Source: Streptomyces glaucescens (GTDB taxonomy: Bacteria > Actinomycetota > Actinomycetes > Streptomycetales > Streptomycetaceae). Taken from it: a DNA stretch of 64,000 nt. How positions within the stretch are numbered: position 1 is the first letter of the stretch; every line of letters starts with the position of its first letter. The notes beneath the pieces were generated by a model. That model was not told where the DNA came from. It did not search any database and saw only the letters and a program-made list of their open reading frames with translations. The stretch covers positions 4,543,501-4,607,500 of the forward strand of contig NZ_CP009438.1 in NCBI RefSeq assembly GCF_000761215.1, read 5' to 3'. The position numbers and the translations under genes are program-made. This document shows positions 1 to 8,161 of the stretch, in pieces.

Positions 1-1
1 C

Positions 2-97
2 ATCCTGGACGTCCGCGGTGAGGTCCACGACGAGGCCGGGGAGCACGTCGTGACCGCCTGGACGAAGCTCGTGGCCCGCGCGGCCGAGGAGGCGTGA
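2..97 (+). CDS. MaoC-type dehydratase (N-terminal family), 3' end only
   Basis: Only the last 31 codons and the TGA are in the window. The visible tail (ILDVRGEVHDEAGEHV...ARAAEEA) ends four bases into the next gene, a GTGA overlap that implies translational coupling. In Streptomyces and mycobacteria the gene before a small MaoC dehydratase at this locus encodes its partner subunit (UPF0336/HadA-like), and the two form a hot-dog-fold (R)-3-hydroxyacyl dehydratase heterodimer. The identity is inferred mainly from this context and the beta-strand-like tail. Confidence 0.6.
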   Translation: MLDVRGEVHDEAGEHVVTAWTKLVARAAEEA

Positions 98-531
98 GCA
101 AGATGACCGCCCAGATCGCGTACGCCGACGTCGAGGTCGGCACCGAACTTCCCGCGCAGACCTTCCCCGTGACCCGCGCCACCCTGGTGCAGTACGCGGG
201 TGCCTCCGGCGACTTCAACCCGATCCACTGGAACGAGAAGTTCGCCAAGGAGGTCGGACTGCCGGACGTCATCGCGCACGGCATGTTCACCATGGCCGAG
301 GCGATCCGCGTGGTCACCGACTGGGTCGGCGACCCGGGCGCGGTCGTCGAGTACGGCGTCCGCTTCACCAAGCCCGTCGTCGTCCCGAACGACGACCAGG
401 GCGCGACCATCGAGGTCAGCGGCAAGGTCGCCGCCAAGCTGGACGACAACACCGTCCGCGTGGACCTCACGGCGACCAGCGCCGGGCAGAAGGTGCTCGG
501 CATGTCGCGCGCGGTGGTACGGCTGGCCTGA
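94..531 (+). CDS. MaoC-like (R)-hydroxyacyl dehydratase subunit
   Basis: A single hot-dog-fold domain of about 142-145 residues. The hydratase-2 motif is clear near residues 36-48 (YAGASGDFNPIHW), including the catalytic Asp and His. It probably dehydrates 3-hydroxyacyl thioesters together with the product of the overlapping upstream gene, as HadAB does in mycobacterial FAS-II; the substrate here is not known. The GTG at 94 overlaps the upstream stop; an in-frame ATG at 103 is an alternative start. A strong terminator follows directly at 553-588, so the pair ends its transcription unit here. Confidence 0.85.
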   Translation: MSKMTAQIAYADVEVGTELPAQTFPVTRATLVQYAGASGDFNPIHWNEKFAKEVGLPDVIAHGMFTMAEAIRVVTDWVGDPGAVVEYGVRFTKPVVVPNDDQGATIEVSGKVAAKLDDNTVRVDLTATSAGQKVLGMSRAVVRLA

Positions 532-552
532 CCGCCGCACGGTCATCCGAGC

Positions 553-588
553 GGTAAGGGGCGCCCGCCATCGCGGGCGCCCCTTACC
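553..588 (+). terminator. Rho-independent-type hairpin after the dehydratase genes
   Basis: A perfect 16-bp inverted repeat (arms 553-568 and 573-588) with a 4-nt CATC loop. The right arm ends in CCCTTACC with no real T-tract, as is usual for streptomycete terminators. Confidence 0.8.
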
Positions 589-722
589 CGTGCCGCACGC
601 GGACGCCCTTCGGCCCGTGCGGGCCGCGGACGCCCTCCCGCCATTCGCGGCCCCCCGCCGCACGCGGACGCCCCGGACGCCTCTCGGCGTGCCACGTGCC
701 GCAGCCCCGCGGAAACCACCCC

Positions 723-752
723 TTGACGGAGTTAGTGATTGGCCACTAACTT
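723..752 (+). promoter_or_regulatory. Promoter with embedded TetR operator before the regulator gene
   Basis: TTGACG (723-728) and TAACTT (747-752) are separated by 18 bp. The palindrome AGTTAGT-N8-ACTAACT (730-751) fills the spacer and the -10 box, so a bound repressor would exclude polymerase. The first ATG lies 6 nt after the -10 box, so the transcript is probably leaderless. The same 22-bp palindrome geometry recurs at 1367-1388 before the efflux gene. Confidence 0.8.
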
Positions 753-758
753 AATTTC

Positions 759-1325
759 ATGGCCAGGATGAGTGCAGAAGAGCGACGCGAGAGCGTCATC
801 CGCGCGGCGATGGCCGAGTTCGCGCGGAGCGGCTACCACGGCACCTCCACCGAGGCGATCGCCAAGCGGGTGGGAGTCTCGCAGCCGTACCTCTTCCGGC
901 TCTTCCCCGGCAAGAAGGCGATCTTCCTCGCGGCGGCCCAGCGCTGTCTCGAGGACACGCGCCGGCTGTTCGAGGAGGCCGCGGGTGATCTGAAGGGCGA
1001 GGAGGCCCTGCACGCCATGGCCGCCGCGTACACCCGGCTGATCGCCGAGGAGCCGGAACGGCTGCAGATGCAGTTGCAGACCTACCTCGCGGTGTCCTCC
1101 GCCGAGGCCGCGGGGGACCACGAGTTCGGCGAGATGGTCCGCCGCGGCTGGATGGAGCTGTGGGACGCCGTGCACCTGCCCCTGGGGGCCGACGTCGGGG
1201 AGACCACCACCTTCCTGGCGTACGGGATGCTCATCAACGCCCTCGCGGCGATGGGCTTCCCGCCCGAGCACCGGGTGTGGAACGGGCTGTACATCTCGGC
1301 CCGGGTGCAGGGGGCCTCCGGCTGA
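759..1325 (+). CDS. TetR/AcrR-family transcriptional repressor
   Basis: A 188-residue protein, the usual TetR length. Residues 10-55 form the N-terminal helix-turn-helix domain (RESVIRAAMAEFARSGYHGT, then TEAIAKRVGVSQPYLFRLFPGKKAIF); the rest is a helical ligand and dimerisation domain. The ATG at 759 immediately follows a -10 box containing the operator, so it is probably translated from a leaderless mRNA; a second ATG at 768 is possible. Matching operators before this gene and before the downstream MFS exporter argue for autoregulation and drug-inducible control of the exporter. Confidence 0.9.
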   Translation: MARMSAEERRESVIRAAMAEFARSGYHGTSTEAIAKRVGVSQPYLFRLFPGKKAIFLAAAQRCLEDTRRLFEEAAGDLKGEEALHAMAAAYTRLIAEEPERLQMQLQTYLAVSSAEAAGDHEFGEMVRRGWMELWDAVHLPLGADVGETTTFLAYGMLINALAAMGFPPEHRVWNGLYISARVQGASG

Positions 1326-1366
1326 AGGCTCCGCCCGCTTCTGCGGCGTTCCGTCACGCCCGCAGA

Positions 1367-1388
1367 AGTTAGTCATCAATAACTAACT
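1367..1388 (+). promoter_or_regulatory. Second TetR operator, before the MFS exporter gene
   Basis: An AGTTAGT arm (1367-1373), 8-nt spacer and ACTAACT arm (1382-1388). Arms and spacing match the operator at 730-751, and the site lies 35 nt before the exporter start. No convincing -35 is seen, though TAACTA within the right arm could serve as a -10 box. Confidence 0.75.
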
Positions 1389-1423
1389 ACCGTCGCAGCA
1401 CATGCTCACGCTTTGGGGGAGCG

Positions 1424-2866
1424 ATGTCACAGCAGACCGCACCACGCGGAGGAGTCCTCTGGGCCCTCCTGATCACCGGAGTCGCCGGATTCATGGCGGC
1501 CCTCGACAACCTCGTCGTCACCACCGCCCTGCCCTCCATCCGCGAGGACCTGGGCGGCGCGCTGCACGACCTGGAGTGGACCGTGAGCGCCTACACGCTC
1601 ACCTTCGCCGTGCTCCTGATGTCCGGCGCCGCGCTCGGCGACCGCTTCGGCCGCCGCCGCCTCTTCGTCGCCGGCCTCGCCGTCTTCACCGCCGCGTCCG
1701 CCGCCGCCGCGCTGGCGCCCGGCATCGACTCCCTGATCGCCGCCCGCGCGGTGCAGGGCGTCGGAGCCGCCGTCATGATGCCGCTGACGCTGACCCTGCT
1801 CACGGCCGCCGTCCCGGCCGAGAAGCGCGGGATGGCGTACGGCATCTGGGGCGCCGTCAACGGACTCGCGGTCGCCTCCGGACCGCTGATCGGCGGCACT
1901 CTCACCGAGCACATCTCCTGGCAGTGGATCTTCTGGCTGAACGTGCCGCTCGGCATCGCCCTGATCCCGCTGGCCCGCCTGCGCCTCAAGGAGTCCTACG
2001 GCGCCGGCACCCCGCTCGACATCCCCGGCACCGTGCTGGCCAGCGGCGGACTCTTCGGCATCGTGTACGGGCTGGTGCGCGGCCCGGTCGACGGCTGGAC
2101 CGGCGCGCCCGTGCTGGTCGCCCTGGCCGCGGGCACCGTCCTGCTCGCCGCGTTCGTCGGGCACGGCATCCGCGCCCGCAACCCCATGCTGCCGATGCGG
2201 CTGTTCCGCTCCCGGGCCTTCGCCGGCATCAACGCGGCCGGCCTGCTGATGTTCCTGGGCATGTTCGGCTCGATCTTCCTGCTCAGCCAGTACATGCAGG
2301 GCGTGCTCGGCTACTCGCCCACCGAGGCCGGGCTGCGGATGCTGCCGTGGACCGCCATGCCGATGGTCGTCGCGCCGATCGCCGGCATCCTCTCCGACCG
2401 GATCGGCGGCCGCCCGATCGTCGCCGCGGGCCTGTTCTTCCAGGCGGCCGGCCTCGGCTACCTCGCCGCCGTGGCCACCGCCGACGCCTCCTACGCCTCC
2501 CAGCTCCCCGGACTGGTCCTCGGCGGCATCGGCATGGCCCTGTACTTCGCGCCCGCCTCCGCCCTGGTCATGGCCAGCGTGGCCGTCAAGGAGCAGGGCA
2601 TCGCCTCCGGCGCCAACAACGCGCTGCGCGAGGTGGGCGGCGCGCTCGGCATCGCGGTCATGTCCTCCGTCTTCACGGCCCAGGGCGGCTACGAGTCCGC
2701 GCAGGCCTTCGTCGACGGACTGCGGCCCGCCCTGGTGGTCGGCGCCGCGGTGGTGGCCCTGGCGGCCGTCGCGGCGCTCGCCATCCCGCGCCGCCCGCGG
2801 ACCGCCCCCGACGGGCCCGCCGAGGCGCCCGAGCCGGCCCCGGTCCTGGAGACCGCCGCCCGCTGA
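1424..2866 (+). CDS. DHA2-family (EmrB/QacA-type) MFS drug exporter
   Basis: A 480-residue integral membrane protein with the hydrophobic pattern of 14 transmembrane segments. The first begins at about residue 10; the loop 2-3 signature is GDRFGRRR near residues 66-73, and the segment SGPLIGGTLTE with WQWIFWLNVPLG is typical of DHA2 proton antiporters. It probably extrudes an amphiphilic drug or secondary metabolite. The start at 1424 follows GGGGGA (1415-1420). The gene lies downstream of the TetR gene with a matching operator in front, forming a self-contained resistance unit. The substrate cannot be told from sequence. Confidence 0.9.
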   Translation: MSQQTAPRGGVLWALLITGVAGFMAALDNLVVTTALPSIREDLGGALHDLEWTVSAYTLTFAVLLMSGAALGDRFGRRRLFVAGLAVFTAASAAAALAPGIDSLIAARAVQGVGAAVMMPLTLTLLTAAVPAEKRGMAYGIWGAVNGLAVASGPLIGGTLTEHISWQWIFWLNVPLGIALIPLARLRLKESYGAGTPLDIPGTVLASGGLFGIVYGLVRGPVDGWTGAPVLVALAAGTVLLAAFVGHGIRARNPMLPMRLFRSRAFAGINAAGLLMFLGMFGSIFLLSQYMQGVLGYSPTEAGLRMLPWTAMPMVVAPIAGILSDRIGGRPIVAAGLFFQAAGLGYLAAVATADASYASQLPGLVLGGIGMALYFAPASALVMASVAVKEQGIASGANNALREVGGALGIAVMSSVFTAQGGYESAQAFVDGLRPALVVGAAVVALAAVAALAIPRRPRTAPDGPAEAPEPAPVLETAAR

Positions 2867-2892
2867 GCCCCGCACCCGCGTGTACGGCCCCG

Positions 2893-2928
2893 CGTGTACG
2901 GCCCCGCCGACCGGCGGGGCCGTACGCG
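2893..2928 (+). terminator. Terminator after the MFS gene
   Basis: Arms 2896-2908 and 2913-2925 form a perfect 13-bp GC-rich stem with a GACC loop, extendable by about 3 more pairs including one G-U. The left arm partly overlaps a local tandem duplication of GTGTACGGCCCCGC (about 2881-2907). Confidence 0.75.
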
Positions 2929-2977
2929 CGCGTGCCGGGCGGGAGCCGGCCGCGCCGGGGCTGTCGGTGCCGTCTCG

Positions 2978-2983
2978 TAGTCT
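2978..2983 (+). promoter_or_regulatory. Probable -10 box for leaderless murB
   Basis: TAGTCT fits the streptomycete TANNNT -10 pattern and lies 7 nt before the GTG start, with no Shine-Dalgarno sequence between. No clear -35 element is visible. Confidence 0.45.
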
Positions 2984-2990
2984 TGAGCCC

Positions 2991-4046
2991 GTGCAGGAAC
3001 TCCACGACGCCCCTCTCGCCCCGCTGACCACCTTCCGGCTGGGCGGCCCCGCCACCCGTCTGGTCACCGCGGAGACCGACGCCGAGGTGATCGCCGCCGT
3101 CCGCGAGGCCGACGCCACCGGCACCCCGTTGCTGGTGATCGGCGGCGGATCCAACCTGGTGATCGGCGACAAGGGCTTCGACGGCACCGCCCTGCGTATC
3201 GCCACGCGCGGCGTCACCCTCGACGGCACGGCCCTGGAGCTGGCCGCGGGCGAGGTGTGGACCGACGCGGTCGCCCGCACCGTCGAGGCCGGTCTCGCGG
3301 GCATCGAATGCCTCGCCGGGATCCCCGGCTCCGCGGGTGCCACGCCGATCCAGAACGTCGGGGCGTACGGCCAGGAGGTCTCCTCCACGATCACCGAGGT
3401 GATCGCCTACGACCGCCGCGCGGGCGAGACGGTGACGCTGGCCAACGAGGAGTGCGCCTTCAGCTACCGCCACAGCCGCTTCAAGGCCGACCCCGAGCGG
3501 TACGTCGTGCTCCGGGTCCGCTTCCGCCTGGAGGACGCGGACGGGCTCTCCGCCCCGCTCAGGTACGCGGAGACGGCGCGCGCGCTCGGCGTCGAACCCG
3601 GCGACCGGGTGCCCCTCGCGGACGCCCGCGAGACGGTGCTGGACCTGCGGTCCGGCAAGGGCATGGTCCTCGACCCCGAGGACCACGACACCTGGTCCGC
3701 CGGGTCCTTCTTCACCAACCCGATCCTCACCGACGCCGAGTTCGCCGCCTTCCGCGCGCGCGTGGGCGAGCGGCTGGGCGAGGGCGTGGAGCCGCCCGCG
3801 TACCCGGCCGGGGAGGGCCGCACCAAGACCTCCGCCGCCTGGCTCATCGACAAGGCGGGCTTCACCAAGGGCTACGGCAGCGGACCCGCCCGCATCTCCA
3901 CCAAGCACACCCTCGCCCTCACCAACCGCGGGGAGGCGACCACGGAGGACCTGCTGGCGCTCGCGCGCGAGGTGGTCGCCGGGGTCCGCGAGGCCTTCGG
4001 GATCACCCTGGTCAACGAGCCGGTCACGGTCGGCGTCAGCCTCTGA
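2991..4046 (+). CDS. murB: UDP-N-acetylenolpyruvoylglucosamine reductase
   Basis: FAD-dependent enzyme that reduces UDP-GlcNAc-enolpyruvate to UDP-MurNAc with NADPH, the second committed cytoplasmic step of peptidoglycan synthesis. The 351-residue product carries LTTFRLGG at the N-terminus, the FAD loop VIGGGSNL, the GIPGSAGATPIQNVGAYGQE segment, the catalytic-serine region GSFFTNP and the C-terminal AAWLIDKAGFTKG. The reading frame is open upstream, but the GTG at 2991 fits the family N-terminus and sits 7 nt after a -10-like TAGTCT. Unlike many bacteria, murB here lies outside the division gene cluster, as in other streptomycetes. Confidence 0.93.
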   Translation: MQELHDAPLAPLTTFRLGGPATRLVTAETDAEVIAAVREADATGTPLLVIGGGSNLVIGDKGFDGTALRIATRGVTLDGTALELAAGEVWTDAVARTVEAGLAGIECLAGIPGSAGATPIQNVGAYGQEVSSTITEVIAYDRRAGETVTLANEECAFSYRHSRFKADPERYVVLRVRFRLEDADGLSAPLRYAETARALGVEPGDRVPLADARETVLDLRSGKGMVLDPEDHDTWSAGSFFTNPILTDAEFAAFRARVGERLGEGVEPPAYPAGEGRTKTSAAWLIDKAGFTKGYGSGPARISTKHTLALTNRGEATTEDLLALAREVVAGVREAFGITLVNEPVTVGVSL

Positions 4047-4061
4047 GCGCGAACGGGGCCG

Positions 4062-5099
4062 CTACGCGGGCGTGCGCAGCCACTCGTCCACGCCCGCCAG
4101 CAGCTCCGCCTTCACCCCCTCCGGGGCCACCGACGCCCGGATCGACTGCCGGGCCAGCTCGGCCAGCTCCGCGTCGCTGAAGCCGTGGTGCTCGCGGGCG
4201 ATCTCGTACTGGGCCGCCAGCCGCGAGCCGAACAGCAGCGGGTCGTCCGCGCCCAGCGCCATCGGCACCCCCGCCTCGAACAGCGTGCGCAGCGGCACGT
4301 CCTCCGGCTTGTCGTAGACGCCGAGTGCCACGTTCGACGCCGGGCACACCTCACAGGTCACCTGCCGGTCCGCGAGCCGCTTCAGCAGCCGCGGGTCCTG
4401 CGCGGCCTGCACCCCGTGACCGATGCGGTTCGCGTGCAGGTCGTCGAGGCAGTCCCGCACCGACGACGGCCCGGCCAGCTCACCCCCGTGCGGCGCCGAC
4501 AGCAGTCCCCCCTCCCGCGCGATCGCGAACGCCCGGTCGAAGTCCCGGGCCATGCCGCGCCGCTCGTCGTTGGAGAGCCCGAACCCGACGACGCCCCGGT
4601 CGGCGTACCGCACCGCCAGCCGGGCCAGGGTCCGCGCGTCGAGCGGGTGCTTCATCCGGTTCGCGGCGACCAGGACCCGCATGCCCAGCCCGGTCTCCCG
4701 CGCGGCGGTGTCCACCGCGTCCAGGATGACCTCCAGCGCCGGGATCAGCCCGCCGAGCCGCGGGGCGTACGAGGTCGGGTCGACCTGGATCTCCAGCCAG
4801 CCGGAGCCGTCCCTCACGTCCTCCTCGGCGGCCTCCCGGACCAGCCGCTGGATGTCCTCAGGCGCGCGCAGGCACGAGCGGGCCGCGTCGTAGAGCCGCT
4901 GGAAACGGAACCAGCCCCGTTCGTCGGTCGCGCGCAGACTCGGCGGCTCCCCGCTCACCAGCGCCTCGGTCAGCGCATCCGGCAGTCGTACGCCGTACTT
5001 GTCGGCCAGCTCCAGCAGGGTGCCCGGCCGCATCGAACCGGTGAAGTGCAGGTGCAGATGGGCCTTCGGCAGCTCAGAGAGATCACGTACGCGCTCCAT
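4062..5099 (-). CDS. add: Adenosine deaminase
   Basis: A zinc-dependent amidohydrolase of 345 residues converting adenosine to inosine for purine salvage. It has the N-terminal metal-binding pair in KAHLHLHFTGS, the substrate motif HGGELAGP (HAGE in many relatives), RIGHGV, and the late Asp pair in ALGADDPLLF. The ATG at 5099 has only GGGA directly before it, and a CAGGAT box 6 nt upstream hints at a leaderless transcript. It is convergent with murB (15 bp between stops). Streptomycetes carry several adenosine deaminase paralogues, so a related nucleoside or aminodeoxy substrate is possible. Confidence 0.85.
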   Translation of the reverse strand: MERVRDLSELPKAHLHLHFTGSMRPGTLLELADKYGVRLPDALTEALVSGEPPSLRATDERGWFRFQRLYDAARSCLRAPEDIQRLVREAAEEDVRDGSGWLEIQVDPTSYAPRLGGLIPALEVILDAVDTAARETGLGMRVLVAANRMKHPLDARTLARLAVRYADRGVVGFGLSNDERRGMARDFDRAFAIAREGGLLSAPHGGELAGPSSVRDCLDDLHANRIGHGVQAAQDPRLLKRLADRQVTCEVCPASNVALGVYDKPEDVPLRTLFEAGVPMALGADDPLLFGSRLAAQYEIAREHHGFSDAELAELARQSIRASVAPEGVKAELLAGVDEWLRTPA

Positions 5100-5174
5100 T
5101 CCCAGATCCTGCCGTACGTCACCGGCGTCCCGGTAGCCCGATCCCCGAACGGGCGCTTGCTCGCACAAACGACA

Positions 5175-5201
5175 GGGGCCCACGAGCATCTCGCGGGCCC
5201 C
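5175..5201 (-). terminator. Possible hairpin after the aminotransferase gene
   Basis: GGGGCCC (5175-5181) and GGGCCCC (5195-5201) can form a short stem with a 13-nt loop, just beyond the aminotransferase stop on the minus strand. It is weak compared with other terminators in the window. Confidence 0.35.
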
Positions 5202-5218
5202 CGGTGCCTTGCGGGAGG

Positions 5219-6445
5219 TCAGTCGCGGGCCTCCGCCAGCAGCTTCTGGATCCGCGAGACGCCCTCGACCAGGTCCTCGTCGCCCAGCGCGTACGACAGC
5301 CGCAGGTAGCCCGGCGTGCCGAACGCCTCGCCCGGCACGACCGCGACCTCGGCCTCGTCCAGGATCAGCGCGGCCAGCTCGACCGAGTCCTGCGGGCGCT
5401 TGCCGCGGATCTCCTTGCCGAGCAGCCCCTTCACGGACGGGTAGGCGTAGAACGCGCCCTCCGGCTCCGGGCAGACCACGCCGTCGATCTCGTTCAGCAT
5501 CCGCACGATCGTCCTGCGGCGGCGGTCGAACGCCTCGCGCATCGTCGCGACCGCGTCCAGGCCGCCGGAGACCGCGGCGAGCGCGGCGACCTGCGCCACG
5601 TTGGACACGTTCGAGGTGGCGTGCGACTGGAGGTTCGTCGCGGCCTTGACGACGTCCTTCGGGCCGATGATCCACCCGACCCGCCAGCCGGTCATCGCGT
5701 ACGTCTTGGCGACACCGTTGACGACGATGCACTTGTCGCGCAGCTCCGGCAGGACCGCGGGCAGCGAGGTGAACTTCGCGTCGCCGTAGACCAGGTGCTC
5801 GTAGATCTCGTCGGTCAGCACCCACAGACCGTGCTCGACGGCCCAGCGGCCGATCGCCTCGGCCTCGGCCTCGCCGTAGACCGCGCCGGTCGGGTTCGAG
5901 GGGGAGACGAAGAGCACGACCTTCGTCTTCTCCGTGCGGGCCGCCTCCAGCTGCTCCACGGAGACCCGGTAGCCGGTCGTCTCGTCGGCGACGACCTCCA
6001 CCGGGACACCGCCGGCCAGCCGGATCGACTCCGGGTAGGTGGTCCAGTACGGGGCCGGGACGATGACCTCGTCACCCGGGTCGAGGATCGCGGCGAACGC
6101 CTCGTAGATCGCCTGCTTGCCCCCGTTGGTGACGAGGACCTGCGACGGGTCGACCTCGTAACCGGAGTCCCGCAGCGTCTTCTCGGCGATCGCGGCCTTC
6201 AGCTCGGGCAGGCCGCCCGCCGGGGTGTAGCGGTGGAACTTCGGGTTCTTGCAGGCCTCGATCGCGGCGTCGACGATGTAGTCCGGGGTCGGGAAGTCCG
6301 GCTCACCGGCGCCGAAGCCGATCACCGGGCGCCCGGCGGCCTTCAGGGCCTTCGCCTTGGCGTCCACGGCGAGGGTGGCGGACTCGGAGATCGCGCCGAC
6401 TCGGGCGGAGACCCGGCGCTCGGTGGGAGGGGTTGCAGCGCTCAT
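5219..6445 (-). CDS. aspC: PLP-dependent aspartate aminotransferase (class I, subgroup Ib)
   Basis: A 408-residue fold-type I aminotransferase making aspartate and 2-oxoglutarate from oxaloacetate and glutamate. Visible hallmarks are FGAGEPDFPTPDYI near residues 45-58, SPSNPTGAVY with the conserved Asn, and the Schiff-base lysine in VAKTYAMTGWRVGW. The ATG at 6445 gives the usual N-terminus (MSAATPPTERRVSARVGAIS); a further in-frame ATG 12 codons upstream would add a non-conserved tail. In Streptomyces this gene regularly sits next to tRNA-Trp/secE, divergently transcribed, as here. Confidence 0.92.
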   Translation of the reverse strand: MSAATPPTERRVSARVGAISESATLAVDAKAKALKAAGRPVIGFGAGEPDFPTPDYIVDAAIEACKNPKFHRYTPAGGLPELKAAIAEKTLRDSGYEVDPSQVLVTNGGKQAIYEAFAAILDPGDEVIVPAPYWTTYPESIRLAGGVPVEVVADETTGYRVSVEQLEAARTEKTKVVLFVSPSNPTGAVYGEAEAEAIGRWAVEHGLWVLTDEIYEHLVYGDAKFTSLPAVLPELRDKCIVVNGVAKTYAMTGWRVGWIIGPKDVVKAATNLQSHATSNVSNVAQVAALAAVSGGLDAVATMREAFDRRRRTIVRMLNEIDGVVCPEPEGAFYAYPSVKGLLGKEIRGKRPQDSVELAALILDEAEVAVVPGEAFGTPGYLRLSYALGDEDLVEGVSRIQKLLAEARD

Positions 6446-6611
6446 GGGGCCATCGTTCCAGACCCGAAACCGGGGCGGCACACGGGTTTCACGGACTGAA
6501 CATCACCGGGCGCACGTCTGAACGCCCGTGCGGATCCCCTCGGTGGCCTGGTGATCTTCCGGGGAATTCCCGGCGATCCCGCCCCGACGCCGCTCCCGCG
6601 GGCGCTTTCTG

Positions 6612-6641
6612 TTCGACGCCCGGCCCCGGACCACGTACACT
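6612..6641 (+). promoter_or_regulatory. Putative promoter for tRNA-Trp/secE/nusG
   Basis: TTCGAC (6612-6617) and TACACT (6636-6641) with an 18-bp spacer fit a vegetative (HrdB-type) promoter about 85 nt before the tRNA. TACGTT at 6706-6711 could be a second -10 box close to the tRNA 5' end. Confidence 0.5.
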
Positions 6642-6725
6642 CTCACCTCGTTGGCTCCCGCGAGCCGCGCACGTCCGGTGCACACCGAGCACTCGGCCGG
6701 ATGCGGTACGTTGGGGAGCAGACAA

Positions 6726-6798
6726 AGGGTCGTAGCTCAATTGGTAGAGCACCGGTCTCCAAAACCGGCGGTTGGGGGTTCAAGTCCCTCCGGCCCTG
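6726..6798 (+). tRNA. tRNA-Trp (CCA anticodon)
   Basis: A full cloverleaf can be drawn. The acceptor AGGGTCG (6726-6732) pairs with CGGCCCT (6791-6797), with discriminator G at 6798. The D-loop contains AATTGGTAG. The anticodon stem CCGGT/ACCGG encloses CTCCAAA with anticodon CCA at 6759-6761, and the T-arm contains GTTCAAGTC. The 3' CCA is not encoded. It sits directly upstream of secE, the standard streptomycete arrangement. Confidence 0.97.
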
Positions 6799-6902
6799 CT
6801 ACACACACCGCCAGGATGTGTGCGCAGGTACGTACAGCAATGCACCGCCGTGCGGCTCAGACCGGGCGCGGCACGGCCACGACCCGGGATCAGGTGAGGA
6901 TT

Positions 6903-7190
6903 ATGACGGACGCCGTGGGCTCCCTCGACACGCCTGATGCCCGGGATGAGACGCCCGAGTCCCAGAAGAAGACCCGCAAGGGCGGCAAGCGCGCGAAGAA
7001 GGGTCCGCTGAAGCGGCTCGCACTCTTCTATCGCCAGATCGTCGCGGAGCTCCGCAAGGTCGTCTGGCCGTCGCGCAGCCAGTTGACGACGTACACGGCC
7101 GTCGTGATCGTCTTCGTCGTCATCATGATCGGTCTGGTCACCGTGATTGACTATGGACTCGACCACGCAGCCAAGTACGTCTTCGGCTGA
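6903..7190 (+). CDS. secE: Preprotein translocase subunit SecE
   Basis: A 95-residue single-pass form of SecE, the clamp subunit of the SecYEG channel. A basic N-terminal region (KKTRKGGKRAKKGPLKRL) precedes the amphipathic motif FYRQIVAELRKVVWPSRSQL and one membrane span (VVIVFVVIMIGLVTVI). The start at ATG 6903 is set by GGTGAGGA just upstream. The gene follows tRNA-Trp and precedes nusG, from which a hairpin (7198-7229) separates it. Confidence 0.96.
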   Translation: MTDAVGSLDTPDARDETPESQKKTRKGGKRAKKGPLKRLALFYRQIVAELRKVVWPSRSQLTTYTAVVIVFVVIMIGLVTVIDYGLDHAAKYVFG

Positions 7191-7197
7191 GCCAAGA

Positions 7198-7229
7198 GCG
7201 AAGGGCGCCGTCACTGGCGCCCCTTTCGC
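7198..7229 (+). terminator. Hairpin/attenuator between secE and nusG
   Basis: GGGCGCC (7203-7209) pairs with GGCGCCC (7216-7222) around GTCACT, and outer GCGAA/TTTCGC pairs lengthen the stem with a small bulge. It lies 8 nt after the secE stop and could lower nusG transcription or stabilise the secE mRNA end. Confidence 0.6.
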
Positions 7230-7267
7230 GTGTTCCACCCGTATGTATCCAGGAAGAAGCAGCCACC

Positions 7268-8107
7268 GTGTCTGACCCGAACGTGAACGACGCCATCGAG
7301 CCGGATGCGTCCGTGGATGACGAGCTCGACATCGTCGAGGGCGCGGACGAGGACCTGGACGAGGTCGAGGCTGCCGACGCCGAGGCGGAGGAGCCGGCCG
7401 AGGAGGCCGCCCTCGAGGTGACCGACGAGGACGAGACCGAGGACGCGGAGGACGCCGCGGAGGCCGAGGCGGCCGAGCCGGAGCCCGAGCTGGACCCGGT
7501 CGAGAAGCTCCGCCAGGAGCTGCGCACCCTGCCCGGCGAGTGGTACGTGATCCACACCTACGCCGGTTACGAGAACCGCGTGAAGACCAACCTGGAGCAG
7601 CGCGCCGTCTCGCTGAACGTCGAGGACTACATCTTCCAGGCCGAGGTGCCGCAGGAAGAGGTCGTCCAGATCAAGAACGGCGACCGCAAGACCATCCGCC
7701 AGAACAAGCTCCCCGGCTACGTCCTGGTGCGCATGGACCTGACCAACGAGTCCTGGGGCGTCGTCCGCAACACGCCCGGCGTGACCGGCTTCGTGGGCAA
7801 CGCCTACGACCCGTACCCGCTGACCCTGGACGAGATCGTCAAGATGCTCGCCCCGGAGGCCGAGGAGAAGGCCGCCCGCGAGGCCGCCGAGGCCGAGGGC
7901 AAGCCGGCGCCGCAGCGCAAGGTCGAGGTCCAGGTGCTGGACTTCGAGGTCGGCGACTCGGTCACCGTCACCGACGGCCCGTTCGCCACGCTCCAGGCGA
8001 CCATCAACGAGATCAACCCGGACTCGAAGAAGGTCAAGGGCCTGGTGGAGATCTTCGGCCGCGAGACGCCGGTCGAGCTCTCCTTCGACCAGATCCAGAA
8101 GAACTGA
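7268..8107 (+). CDS. nusG: Transcription termination/antitermination factor NusG
   Basis: A 279-residue NusG. Residues 1-80 are an acidic Asp/Glu-rich extension seen in streptomycete NusG. The NGN domain follows (WYVIHTYAGYENRVKTNLEQR, PGYVLVRMDL, NTPGVTGFVG), then the KOW domain at the C-terminus (VGDSVTVTDGPFATLQATI). It binds the RNA polymerase clamp and links it to Rho or ribosomal S10. GTG at 7268 is the only start that includes the acidic arm. A strong terminator begins 14 nt after the stop. Confidence 0.95.
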   Translation: MSDPNVNDAIEPDASVDDELDIVEGADEDLDEVEAADAEAEEPAEEAALEVTDEDETEDAEDAAEAEAAEPEPELDPVEKLRQELRTLPGEWYVIHTYAGYENRVKTNLEQRAVSLNVEDYIFQAEVPQEEVVQIKNGDRKTIRQNKLPGYVLVRMDLTNESWGVVRNTPGVTGFVGNAYDPYPLTLDEIVKMLAPEAEEKAAREAAEAEGKPAPQRKVEVQVLDFEVGDSVTVTDGPFATLQATINEINPDSKKVKGLVEIFGRETPVELSFDQIQKN

Positions 8108-8121
8108 GCACAGTCACGTCC

Positions 8122-8161
8122 GAGGGCGCCCCGCCGGTGAGCACCGGGCCGGGGCGCCCTC
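8122..8161 (+). terminator. nusG terminator
   Basis: A 12-bp perfect GC-rich stem (8122-8133 with 8150-8161) around a 16-nt loop. The GTG proposed for the next small ORF (8137) lies in the loop. Confidence 0.75.

Noticed and set aside
7198..7229. Riboswitch between secE and nusG
   Set aside because: Only a simple hairpin in a 77-bp gap; no room or motifs for a known ligand-binding RNA.
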